Assembly (NCBI GenBank): GCA_021325515.1
Contig: JAJPHC010000016.1
Coordinates: 1 to 33,660 of the forward strand
Reading direction: 5' to 3'
From: Acidobacteriota bacterium
Lineage (GTDB): Bacteria > Acidobacteriota > Thermoanaerobaculia > Gp7-AA8
DNA length: 33,660 bases
Below, piece by piece: positions 6,825-14,847 of the stretch. The translations under genes and the position numbers were made by a program. The notes under the pieces were generated by a model, which ran no database searches, was not told where the DNA came from, and saw only the letters and a program-made list of their open reading frames with translations. Every line of letters begins with the position of its first letter. The first letter of the stretch is position 1.

Positions 6825-9173
6825 ATGCGCACCCGGATCGCAGTCGCCCTGCTCCTCTTCCTGGCGAGCTCCGCTCTCGCCGAGCTCCCCTTCACGCAGT
6901 TCACCCCCGACGGCGGCGTCGTCCGGCTCCCCTCGGCCAGCGTCCAGAAGGTCCTGCAGGATCGCGCCGGCTACATCTGGCTCGGCTTCTTCTCCTCCGG
7001 CCTCTCCCGCTACGACGGCCATTCGATCGACACCTTCGGCGCCGATGACGGCATCGTCAATCGAACGATCCGGGAGATCATTCAGGATCCGACCGGACAC
7101 CTCTGGGTCGGCACGTCCGCGAACCTCGTCGTCTCCGAGCTTCCCGTCGACGACCCGTCGGCGAAGCGCATCCACTTCGTCTCCAAAGCCGGCGATGTCT
7201 CGCTGCCCGAGCGCCTGCAGATCCGCTCCGGCTCGATGGCGATCGATCAGGACGGCTGGCTTTCCGTCGCGATGCCGGGCGAGATCCGCCAGTTCCGATT
7301 CGGCCCCGATGGCAAGCTCGCGCAACGCTCGATCAAGCTCGCGGCGAACACCGCATACCTCGCCCTCGGCCGCGACGGCACGCTCTACGCGCCGTTCGAA
7401 GACGGCGGCCTGGCGATGATCGCGCGCGGCGCAACGAAGGCCGAGGTGCACTACGAGCAGGAGTATGGACCGCAGACGCCGACGGCGATCGGCGTCGCGC
7501 GCAGCGGCGAGCTGCTCGTCGGCATGCGCTCCGGCGAAGTGTGGGTGCGCCGCGCGAGCGGCAAGTTCGAACAGATCCCCGTGAAAGCCGCGGAGCGCAT
7601 CTCGTCGTTCGCTGAAGCCGCGGACGGGACGACGTTCGCCGGCACGCTCGGCGCGGGCGTCATCACGTTCCGTCTGCAAGGGCCGCCTTCGCCGCGCACC
7701 CTCACGCGCGTCGACGGCCTTCTCGGCGAAACCGTCTGGTCGATCCTCTCCGATCGCGAAGGCAACATCTGGTTCGGGCAGAACGGCGGGCTGTCGCGGC
7801 TGCGCTACGACTATCGCGCGTACGAGAACCTCACGGCGATGTCGCACACGGGCGAGAAGCCGGTGCTCGCCGATCCGAGCTGCTTCGGCGTGCTGCCGCC
7901 GCTCGTCTCCCCGGCAACGGCGAACGACCCTGCATCGTGGCTCTGGATCATCACCGGCGGCGGCGTGACCATCGTCGGGCCCGCGGGGAAAACGCGCGAG
8001 CTGAGGATGAGCGATGGCCTGCTCAGCAACTCCGTGTACGGCATCCATCGCGATGAGCGCGGAACGGTGTGGATGGCGACGGCGAGCGGTCTCAACGCAG
8101 TCGTGTTCGGCGACGCGCGCAACTGGCCGGGCGTCACGGAGAGCATCGCTACGCACCTCTTCGATCGCGATGCGAAGCTGTTGAAGTTCGCGCTGCAGCA
8201 GGTCTCCTACACGCCGCGCACGATGCACACGTCGCGCGGCGAGTCGCTCTTCTGCACGGGATCGCGCGTCGGCCTCTCGTGTCTCGTCGACGATGCGTGG
8301 GTGCTGATGGGGCAGGACGCGGGGCTGACGTACGTCTACGACTTCAACCTCGATCAGGAGAATTATCTCTGGGCGGCGCGTTATGACGGCGGCGTGTTCC
8401 GCAGCCGCGAGCCGATCTCGCTCGATGCACTGCGCAGAATCGCGGCCAGCGCCGACGCGCGCGTGACGGAGTCGGGGATGGAGGCGCGCACGAAGATGTT
8501 CGAGCACGTCGAGGGCGGCGGCGACGGCGCGCGCTCGATCACGATGTGGAACGGCGCTGTGTGGGGAGGGATGGCCGAAGGGCTTGCGCGATTCCGGAAC
8601 GGCAAGCGCGATCTGCTGCTGACGAAGGAGCAGCTCGGCGGAGATCTCGTCAACGCAGTGCTCCCCGATCCGCACGGCGGCTTGTGGGCGGCGCATGCGA
8701 ATGGACTGACGGAGCTCGATCAGAATCTCAAGGTGGTGCGCCGTCTGACTTCCGGCGCGGGGTTGATCTCGAACGAGTCGTGGAGCCCGATGTCCATCGC
8801 GTCCGGAGCGGATGGGCGGCTCTACTTCGCGACGCCGAAGGGCGTGTCGATCATTCAGCCCGAGGCCGTGGGAAAGAGCGAGGCGCCGCCGCCGGTCGTG
8901 ATCGAGGACTTCAGGGTCGACGAGAAAACAGGCGGCCGCAATGAGGTCGTGATCTCGTACGCGGCGCTGGCGTTCGCGAACGAACAGAGCATCCGCTACA
9001 GGACGCGGCTCGTCGGATACGACGAGGACTTCTCGCCGGAGGTGACGTCGACGTCGCTGCGGTACACGAATCTTCCCGCCGGCCGGAAGTACGTATTCGA
9101 GGTTTCGGCAAGGAGCGGCGACGGGGCATGGTCAGCGCCAGCCCGGCGCGAGCTCGTCCTGCACTCCCGTTAA
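6825..9173 (+). CDS. Secreted Reg_prop beta-propeller protein with Y_Y_Y domain, no output domain
   Basis: The 782-residue product has a signal peptide (MRTRIAVALLLFLASSALA). A long series of Reg_prop-type repeats follows (GYIWLGFFSSGLSRYDG, GHLWVGT, GNIWFGQNGGLSRLRYD, GTVWMATASGLNAV, NYLWAARYDGGVF, GGLWAAHANGLTELD). These resemble the two seven-bladed propellers that form the periplasmic sensor of hybrid two-component systems. Residues about 720-780 (IRYRTRLVGYDEDF ... YTNLPAGRKYVFEVSA) are a Y_Y_Y domain. In full-length sensors this is followed by a membrane helix and a histidine kinase or GGDEF domain. Here the protein stops right after it, and the TAA lies inside an inverted repeat. It could be a soluble ligand-binding protein or a sensor truncated by the repeat. 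The start lacks a clear Shine-Dalgarno. Confidence 0.88.
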   Translation: MRTRIAVALLLFLASSALAELPFTQFTPDGGVVRLPSASVQKVLQDRAGYIWLGFFSSGLSRYDGHSIDTFGADDGIVNRTIREIIQDPTGHLWVGTSANLVVSELPVDDPSAKRIHFVSKAGDVSLPERLQIRSGSMAIDQDGWLSVAMPGEIRQFRFGPDGKLAQRSIKLAANTAYLALGRDGTLYAPFEDGGLAMIARGATKAEVHYEQEYGPQTPTAIGVARSGELLVGMRSGEVWVRRASGKFEQIPVKAAERISSFAEAADGTTFAGTLGAGVITFRLQGPPSPRTLTRVDGLLGETVWSILSDREGNIWFGQNGGLSRLRYDYRAYENLTAMSHTGEKPVLADPSCFGVLPPLVSPATANDPASWLWIITGGGVTIVGPAGKTRELRMSDGLLSNSVYGIHRDERGTVWMATASGLNAVVFGDARNWPGVTESIATHLFDRDAKLLKFALQQVSYTPRTMHTSRGESLFCTGSRVGLSCLVDDAWVLMGQDAGLTYVYDFNLDQENYLWAARYDGGVFRSREPISLDALRRIAASADARVTESGMEARTKMFEHVEGGGDGARSITMWNGAVWGGMAEGLARFRNGKRDLLLTKEQLGGDLVNAVLPDPHGGLWAAHANGLTELDQNLKVVRRLTSGAGLISNESWSPMSIASGADGRLYFATPKGVSIIQPEAVGKSEAPPPVVIEDFRVDEKTGGRNEVVISYAALAFANEQSIRYRTRLVGYDEDFSPEVTSTSLRYTNLPAGRKYVFEVSARSGDGAWSAPARRELVLHSR

Positions 9174-9215
9174 GTTGGTTTTCGGGGGTCACACCTGGAA
9201 AATCAACTTAACGGG
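9166..9215. repeat. 18-bp inverted repeat spanning a stop codon
   Basis: Arms 9166-9183 and 9198-9215 (CCCGTTAAGTTG.../...CAACTTAACGGG) pair at 17 of 18 positions around a 14-base loop. The TAA of the propeller gene lies in the left arm. It would form a strong hairpin in the mRNA and may act in termination or 3'-end protection. There is no T-run after it. A tandem repeat array follows at 9232. Confidence 0.75.
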
Positions 9216-9231
9216 TCGAGGGATGGGGGTG

Positions 9232-9411
9232 TGCGGACGAGGCGTCCGCACTCCACCTGGGTTTAGCAAGTGCGGACGAGGCGTCCGCACTCCACATGGG
9301 TTTAGAAGTGCGGACGGGGCGTCTGCACTCCACCTGGGTTTAGCAGGTGCGGACGGGGCGTCCGCACTCCACCTGGGTTTAGAAGTGCGGACGAGACGTC
9401 CGCACCCCACC
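9232..9411. repeat. Tandem array of 38/39-bp palindromic units
   Basis: There are five units, starting at 9232, 9271, 9309, 9348 and 9386. Lengths alternate 39, 38, 39, 38, and the last is partial. Each begins with a palindrome (TGCGGACG-x-G-x-CGTCCGCA) followed by CTCCACCTGGGTTTAG and then CAAG, AAG, CAGG or AAG. The alternation indicates that a two-unit, 77-bp block was duplicated. A single stray palindrome of the same type lies at 14464-14485. It occupies the gap between two co-directional genes and contains no gene. Confidence 0.9.
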
Positions 9412-9445
9412 TTGGGTGCGCTAGAATCCGCGGACTCTGCATCGT

Positions 9446-12400
9446 TTGGGCGTTTTCGTGAGCGCGGGTTTCGCGCTCGGCTTCTGCACACCGCTCCTGG
9501 CGGCGGAGCGCGCGCATCCTTGCGCGACGAACCGGCGGGCGTGTGCCGAATCGTTCGCGCGCCCCACGCCGATCGAGCCCGAGGTCGTCTATTCGTATAC
9601 GGTGCAGCAGGGGGCGGTGATTCACGCGTCGGACATCCTCGAGATCCGCGCCGCGGCCAATGAACTGCGCGCTGCAGCCGGCCTCCAGCCCTTCAAGTTC
9701 ACCGACTCCTCGCTGTCGAAGATTCGCGCGATTCACATCACGGAGCTCCGCACGGCGATCGCGGACGCGCGCACGGCATTGGGGCTGTCCGCGATTTCTT
9801 ATACGGATCCCACCATTACGCCCGGTGTCACGCGCGCAAAGGCTGCGCACCTCAATGAACTGCGCACTGCAGCAGTGCTCCCGGCCGCATCCGCGCTGCT
9901 CGATCCGACCCGCGTGCAGAACCTCTTTGCCGCCGGCGTCTCACCGGCCAGCGTGTTTCTCAAGTGGTCGCCGTCGTCGAGTCCTGTGATTCCCGGCCAG
10001 CCGGCGCGGACCATCACCGGCTATCGCGTCTACAGGAACGGCGCAATCGTCGCAACCGTGACCGGCGCACTTCGCTACGAAGACAGCGGGCTGCAGCCGA
10101 ACACCACCTACACCTACTCCGTCATCGCCGTCGACAGCAGCAATCGCGTCTCCCCCTCTGCGATGACCACCGCGACCACGATTCCGGCGATGCCCGCCGG
10201 CGGAGCATCCTCGCATCCCGTTCTCTTTCCCGCGGGACAGCTCACGCGGCTCGCGGCGGGCGGCAGTGACTGGACCACGCTCAAGAGCTACTGTGATGCG
10301 AATCTGAACACGATCATCACACCCGATTACGCAGGGTGGGGCTGGCACGACTCGGCGATCAATTACGCGACCTGCTATCAGGTCTCCCGGCTGCGCGGCG
10401 AGACGGCGAACGCGACCGAGTATGCGAAGAAGGCGATCGCATTGGCGAAAGTACTCGCGCGCCATCACAACTTCGGCACGCCCACGGGATCCGATCAACC
10501 CATCGGTCTGGCCAATGGGTCGGCCACGGTGTTCTCCCTCCCCTTCGCACCCGTCAATGCGAACAACGTCACCGTACGGCTCGTCGCGACGCGCGAAATC
10601 CAGCTCACACGCTCCGCCACAGGCAGCGACGACCTCGGTGCCTTCGCGCCGATCATGAAGGTGTCGGCGACACCCGGCGGCGCTGCGGCGTGGGCCGCGT
10701 CTAACTACGAGCTGCGCTATCGCGACGGCTACGATGTCTGGCGCCTCGCCTGGACAGGCGCGAGCAGCCCGGCGGCCGGCAGCACGTATTACGTCACCGT
10801 TGCCGATGGCGCCGGCACGACGGTCAGCTCGGGCTATTCGATCAACACAGGAAATCTGACGCTCACTTTCGCCGCGCCGCCCGCAGCGAATCAGGCGGTG
10901 ATGGTGTCGTACCTCGGGAACAATTACGAACAGACCGGCAATGGGCTCGGCGGCGTCAATGGGGTACAGCCGGACGGCCCCGGGTACCCGATGCGCACGT
11001 TCAATCCCGGCCTTGCGCGCGTCTACGATGCATTGCTCGATTCAGCGCTATTGACACCGGCGCTCAAGGCGGAGTTCTACGGCGTGCTCAATAAACAGGC
11101 CGACTGGTGTACGAATTACTGCTTCGAGAACGACGGTACCGGCGGCAATGTCGGCAATTACTTCATCCGTGGTCTCCTCGGCGGCACGCTCAATACGGCC
11201 TACGGGACCGACACGGACAATCCGAATGCGGCGCAACTGAAGGCGCAGGCGAACACGCTCCTCGCACAACTGTACGAAGGAATCGTCAAGTACCTGCCGG
11301 GCGGCTACGGCCCGCAGGGCCAGTATGCAAACGGGACGACGAATGACATTCTCGAATTTCTGTCGCTCTATGAGGATCTGACCGGACTCGAGCTCACCTC
11401 GCGGCTCGACTGGACCAGCAATGTCGTTCCCGCGACGGTTCATGCGACCAAGCCGGACCTCGCGACGTTCTACGACGGCGGCGACTGGGATGACCTGCCG
11501 GCGACTCCCATCATCGACGGCATGCAGGGCTTCCTGACCTACCAGCCGAATCATCCCGCCGCTCCTTATGCGCGGCAGCTCGTGACGGAGTCGGGGCAGA
11601 CTCCGGCATCAACCGGCACCGTCATGGACTATCGGACGGCATATCCCCTCTCGTATTTCGGCCAGGGTTGTCCCTTCTATGCACGCTCGAACTGGACCGC
11701 GGGCGCCGTCTGGATGTCGCTTACGTCCAATGACACCAACTCCGTCGCGCATCAGCACCGCGACGCGGGCCACATGACGATCAATCGCGGCGCCGACTAT
11801 CTGCTCAAGGATGCCGGCGGCTACGGTTACGACTCGACGCTGTATCACAACACGCTGCTCATCGATGACCGCAATATCGCCGGCTACGATCCGGTCTCCG
11901 TCTATCCGCCCGATCAGGGTTCATGGGGCACCGAAGCACAATTGACGAAGCATGCGGATGGCGGCTCTTATGCCTACGCTCAAGCGGACTTCGGCCCTTC
12001 GTATGTCAACAATGACGGCGTGCGCAATTCCGTGACGCGCGCATTGCGCTCCGTCGTTTTCCTGCGACCCGGCACATTCGTCGTGTTCGATCAGATTCAG
12101 ACGGCGCACCCGCAGATTCAAAAGACGTTCAATGCGAATTTCGGCGGCACGCTCACGGATCAGGGCGGCGGAGTCTGGTCGGCGACAGTAGGATCGAGCA
12201 AGCTGTTCATGCAGACATTGCTGAACAGCGCCGCGCCGGTAGTCGCTCCGCTCGCCGGAGCGAACGGCATGTCCTCATCCAATTATCAGGTGACGATCTC
12301 GGGAACCGCGAGGAGCGTCTTCCTGCACGTCTTCCAGGCCACGGACAGCGCGACCGCGGCCATGACTGCGGGCCGCGTGATGAAGTCCGTCGATCGCAAT

Positions 12401-12727
12401 GTGCAGGGAGCCGAGGTTGCGGCGAATGGAGCATTGTGGGCGGTGATGTTCGCAGCGTATGACCGCGCATTCGCCGGCTCCGTGCAATATCACCTGCCCT
12501 CCGGCGGTGCGCATCACCACCTCGTGCACGATCTCGTCCCGGTCAGCGCCTACGTCGTCTCTGTGACCAACGCCGCGGGGCAGATCTCGCGCTCGATGCA
12601 GGCGACGACGGACCAGAACGGCGTGCTGTCATTCGACAGCAACAGCAGCGACGCGTACTTCTACGTGACGCCGGGGACGGACGTGCCGGCGAGCGCACCG
12701 GCGATCACCGTCGATCCGAATCTCTGA
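9446..12727 (+). CDS. Secreted heparinase II/III-like protein with FN3 domain
   Basis: The product is about 1,090 residues. A hydrophobic leader ends near LLAAERA. The start is uncertain: TTG 9446 gives a longer leader than GTG 9458, and a TAGAAT hexamer lies at 9422-9427. Residues about 50-150 hold two related helical units (IHITELRTAIADARTALGL and AAHLNELRTAA), a motif found in several secreted proteins of this kind. An FN3 domain follows (about 165-250, ITGYRVYRNG ... YTYSVIAVD). Then comes a helical region (WGWHDSAINYATCYQVSRL) interrupted by a beta-rich insert. The C-terminal half has the heparinase II/III-like beta-sandwich (HQHRDAGHMTINRGADYLLK, YHNTLLIDD, RSVVFLRPGTFVVFDQI). Known relatives are polysaccharide lyases acting on uronic-acid polymers, but this protein's substrate cannot be told. 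It probably acts outside the cytoplasm. Confidence 0.82.
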   Translation: MGVFVSAGFALGFCTPLLAAERAHPCATNRRACAESFARPTPIEPEVVYSYTVQQGAVIHASDILEIRAAANELRAAAGLQPFKFTDSSLSKIRAIHITELRTAIADARTALGLSAISYTDPTITPGVTRAKAAHLNELRTAAVLPAASALLDPTRVQNLFAAGVSPASVFLKWSPSSSPVIPGQPARTITGYRVYRNGAIVATVTGALRYEDSGLQPNTTYTYSVIAVDSSNRVSPSAMTTATTIPAMPAGGASSHPVLFPAGQLTRLAAGGSDWTTLKSYCDANLNTIITPDYAGWGWHDSAINYATCYQVSRLRGETANATEYAKKAIALAKVLARHHNFGTPTGSDQPIGLANGSATVFSLPFAPVNANNVTVRLVATREIQLTRSATGSDDLGAFAPIMKVSATPGGAAAWAASNYELRYRDGYDVWRLAWTGASSPAAGSTYYVTVADGAGTTVSSGYSINTGNLTLTFAAPPAANQAVMVSYLGNNYEQTGNGLGGVNGVQPDGPGYPMRTFNPGLARVYDALLDSALLTPALKAEFYGVLNKQADWCTNYCFENDGTGGNVGNYFIRGLLGGTLNTAYGTDTDNPNAAQLKAQANTLLAQLYEGIVKYLPGGYGPQGQYANGTTNDILEFLSLYEDLTGLELTSRLDWTSNVVPATVHATKPDLATFYDGGDWDDLPATPIIDGMQGFLTYQPNHPAAPYARQLVTESGQTPASTGTVMDYRTAYPLSYFGQGCPFYARSNWTAGAVWMSLTSNDTNSVAHQHRDAGHMTINRGADYLLKDAGGYGYDSTLYHNTLLIDDRNIAGYDPVSVYPPDQGSWGTEAQLTKHADGGSYAYAQADFGPSYVNNDGVRNSVTRALRSVVFLRPGTFVVFDQIQTAHPQIQKTFNANFGGTLTDQGGGVWSATVGSSKLFMQTLLNSAAPVVAPLAGANGMSSSNYQVTISGTARSVFLHVFQATDSATAAMTAGRVMKSVDRNVQGAEVAANGALWAVMFAAYDRAFAGSVQYHLPSGGAHHHLVHDLVPVSAYVVSVTNAAGQISRSMQATTDQNGVLSFDSNSSDAYFYVTPGTDVPASAPAITVDPNL

Positions 12728-12823
12728 GCGCGCCGCTGTGCGCGCATCACGGCGAGCCTGTTCATCCAACCTCGACACAGGCCGTGCTCCGCATGATCGT
12801 TCTCCGTGAATCGGAGGCGTTCC

Positions 12824-13804
12824 ATGCGATCGAAGAGTCCTGTTCTCTCCACTGCCGGACTTGTTGCGGCCGGCGCAGCGGCGCTCACATGGACGGCATA
12901 TCGCCGCGATCTCGCTGAGGCACGACGGCGGATCGAGAACGGGCGGCAATGCATCGACACGCCGGAAGGGGTGATCGAATTCGGCGAGTCGGGTGACGGG
13001 CCCGCAGCGCTCGTGATTCATGGTGCCGGCGGCGGCTTCGATCAGGGCCTCACTCTCGGCCGCGCGCTGCTGGGCGATGCGTGGCGCGTCGTCGCCCCAT
13101 CCCGCTTCGGCTATCTCGGCACGCCGCTGCCGCTGAACGCGTCAGCTTCCGCGCAGGCGGACGCGCATCGTCATCTTCTCGATGCACTGCAACTCGATGC
13201 GGTTCCGGTCATCGGCATTTCGGCCGGCGCACCTTCCGCGATGCAGCTCTGTGTCAGGCATCCCGAGCGCTGCACGTCGCTGGTGCTCGTCGTGCCGCTG
13301 GCATGGGCGCCGAATCGCAAGCTCGACGAGGGATCGCCGCTCATCGCCGCGATGCTCCATGCAATCACGCGATCGGACTTCGTCTACTGGAGTGCGATGC
13401 GCTTTGCACGCGATTCGATGATCGGGACGATTCTGGGCACGCCCGCCGATATCTATCACGCGGCTGCGCCGGACGAACGAAAGCACGCCGATCAGATCCT
13501 CGAACAGATGCTGCCGGTCAGCCGGCGTGCGGCCGGTATCCGCAACGACGAGATCGTGTCCGCAACGCTGCCGCGATTTCCGCTGGAGAACATCCAGGTG
13601 CCGGCTCTCGTTTTCAGCAGCGCGGACGACGGGTACCGGACATATGACGGTGCGCTCTATGCGTCGGAGTTGATTCCGGGCGGCGAGTTCGCCGGCTACC
13701 AGACAGGCGGCCATCTCCTCATGGGACATACAGCAGATGTGCGCGCGCACATCGCGCGCTTCCTGACGCGCTCGATGCACGCCGAGGCCACCGCGGTTTC
13801 GTGA
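12824..13804 (+). CDS. Alpha/beta hydrolase, membrane-anchored or exported
   Basis: The 326-residue product has an N-terminal hydrophobic segment (residues about 8-25) that would anchor or export it. The alpha/beta-hydrolase features are an HGAGGG oxyanion loop (66-71), the nucleophile elbow GISAG with Ser133, a late Asp in FSSADDGY, and a C-terminal His in TGGHLLMGH. The substrate is unknown; the short oxyanion motif fits esterases or lactonases as well as haloalkane-type enzymes. ATG 12824 is chosen because GGAGG lies 6 bases upstream, whereas the GTG at 12806 has no such site and would overlap that GGAGG. The gene is followed 33 bases later by the carbonic anhydrase, which appears to have its own promoter. 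Confidence 0.85.
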   Translation: MRSKSPVLSTAGLVAAGAAALTWTAYRRDLAEARRRIENGRQCIDTPEGVIEFGESGDGPAALVIHGAGGGFDQGLTLGRALLGDAWRVVAPSRFGYLGTPLPLNASASAQADAHRHLLDALQLDAVPVIGISAGAPSAMQLCVRHPERCTSLVLVVPLAWAPNRKLDEGSPLIAAMLHAITRSDFVYWSAMRFARDSMIGTILGTPADIYHAAAPDERKHADQILEQMLPVSRRAAGIRNDEIVSATLPRFPLENIQVPALVFSSADDGYRTYDGALYASELIPGGEFAGYQTGGHLLMGHTADVRAHIARFLTRSMHAEATAVS

Positions 13805-13825
13805 GTGCCGCGCCCGGCGCGTCCG

Positions 13826-13831
13826 TATACT
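13826..13831 (+). promoter_or_regulatory. Putative -10 element TATACT (leaderless start)
   Basis: TATACT is followed by TCCCGG and the carbonic anhydrase ATG at 13838. The 6-base gap predicts a transcript starting at the ATG. The start has no Shine-Dalgarno sequence, which agrees with leaderless translation. Confidence 0.6.
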
Positions 13832-13837
13832 TCCCGG

Positions 13838-14443
13838 ATGCGTAAAACGTTCGTCGCCGCCGCGCTCCTTCTGTTCGCTCTCGCCTCACATGCTCAGACG
13901 ACGGATGCTCTATGGAGCGATCTGACGGCGGGCAACGCGCGCTTCGTCGAGGGCAATCTCGACTACTCTGCGCTGCGCCAGTTGCGCAATGCCACGGCGG
14001 GCGGGCAGTCTCCGCAGACGTCGATTCTCTCCTGTGCGGACAGCCGCGTGCCTGCGGAATTGATCTTCAATCGATCCATTGGCGAACTGTTCGTCGTCCG
14101 CACAGCGGGCAACGTCGACGACACGTTCAACATCGCGAGCCTCGAGTATGCGGCAGAGCATGGATGGACGAAGATGATCATCGTCATGGGCCACAGCGAG
14201 TGCGGCGCGGTGAAGGCGTCGATGACGGCGCCGAGACCGGGCGAGCCTACGCCGGCGCTCTATGAGCTCATCCAGCGCATCCGCAAGTCGTTCAAGACGC
14301 CGCCGCGCGATCTGCGCGAGGCGATCATCATGAATATCGAGTACACCGCGGAGCAGCTCGCGAAGAACCCGCATCTCAAGGACGTGCCGATCGTGAAGGC
14401 GTATTACGACATCGCGACGGGGAAGGTCGAGCGGATTCCCTGA
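13838..14443 (+). CDS. Exported beta-carbonic anhydrase
   Basis: This enzyme interconverts CO2 and bicarbonate at a zinc site. The 201-residue product has a signal peptide (MRKTFVAAALLLFALASHA), so it should act in the periplasm. The beta-class zinc ligands are present: Cys66 in SCADSR, and His119 and Cys122 in GHSECGA. The Asp68-Arg70 pair switches the active site in this family. Length is typical for the family (about 200 residues), and the C-terminal block (HLKDVPIVKAYYDIATGKV) matches the usual final strand. The in-frame codon at 13805 would put 11 residues before the leader and is rejected. It is convergent with the tRNA-binding protein gene, with a palindromic repeat between them. Confidence 0.93.
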   Translation: MRKTFVAAALLLFALASHAQTTDALWSDLTAGNARFVEGNLDYSALRQLRNATAGGQSPQTSILSCADSRVPAELIFNRSIGELFVVRTAGNVDDTFNIASLEYAAEHGWTKMIIVMGHSECGAVKASMTAPRPGEPTPALYELIQRIRKSFKTPPRDLREAIIMNIEYTAEQLAKNPHLKDVPIVKAYYDIATGKVERIP

Positions 14444-14463
14444 CGGGACAGGGACAAGAGCAT

Positions 14464-14485
14464 GTGCGGACGGGGACGTCCGCAC
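14464..14485. repeat. Stray GTGCGGAC/GTCCGCAC palindrome between convergent genes
   Basis: It is a 22-bp unit (GTGCGGAC, 6 bases, GTCCGCAC) followed by TCCAC, the same core as the array at 9232-9411. It lies 20 bases after one stop codon and 5 bases before the other gene's stop, so it could form a hairpin terminator for both strands. No T-run is present. Confidence 0.75.
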
Positions 14486-14490
14486 TCCAC

Positions 14491-14847
14491 TCATCCTGCG
14501 CGGGTGCCGTTTGGTACGGGGCGCTCCGGCATCGCGAGTGCGGGCAGCACACCATCGGCGAAGCCGATGTCGAACAGCATTCCTTCCGACATCACGCCCG
14601 CCATTTTGCGCGGAGGAAGATTGACGACGAACAGCGCCTGCTTCCCAACGAGCTCGCCGATCGCATCGCCTCTCTCCTTGCGAATGCCCGCGAGGATCGT
14701 CCTTGTGTGATCGCCGAAATCGACGCGCAATTGCGCGAGTTTCTGCGACGACGCCACCTCGCCCACGTCCACAATGGTTCCCACGCGGATGTCGATCGCG
14801 GCAAAGGTCTCGAACGGGATCTCCGGTTTGATCGGCGCCGGCGTCAT
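14491..14847 (-). CDS. tRNA-binding (OB-fold) protein, CsaA/MetG-C type
   Basis: The 118-residue product is one tRNA-binding OB-fold domain. Characteristic motifs are FAAIDIRVGTIVDVGEV, RVDFGD, ILAGIRKERG, ELVGKQALFVVNL, and GVMSEGMLFDIGF. The length fits free-standing CsaA-like proteins (about 110-120 residues), which bind tRNA or act as export-related chaperones. The same fold forms the dimerisation tail of methionyl-tRNA synthetase. The start is ATG 14847, which overlaps the TGA of the upstream aminopeptidase gene by four bases (ATGA). It is therefore translationally coupled to it. An upstream ATG at 14910 would lie inside that gene and adds no conserved sequence. Confidence 0.9.
   Translation of the reverse strand: MTPAPIKPEIPFETFAAIDIRVGTIVDVGEVASSQKLAQLRVDFGDHTRTILAGIRKERGDAIGELVGKQALFVVNLPPRKMAGVMSEGMLFDIGFADGVLPALAMPERPVPNGTRAG

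Noticed and set aside
6603-8696. Long open frame on the minus strand opposite the Reg_prop gene
   Set aside because: Arg/Ala/His-rich composition typical of the antisense of a GC-rich gene; the plus-strand protein has clear domains.
9232-9411. Regular repeats resembling a small CRISPR array
   Set aside because: Whole 38/39-bp units are repeated head to tail with no unique spacers, and no cas gene is in the window.
12728-12745. GCGCGC hairpin after the heparinase-like gene as a terminator
   Set aside because: A 6-bp GC stem is common by chance at this composition, and no T-run follows.
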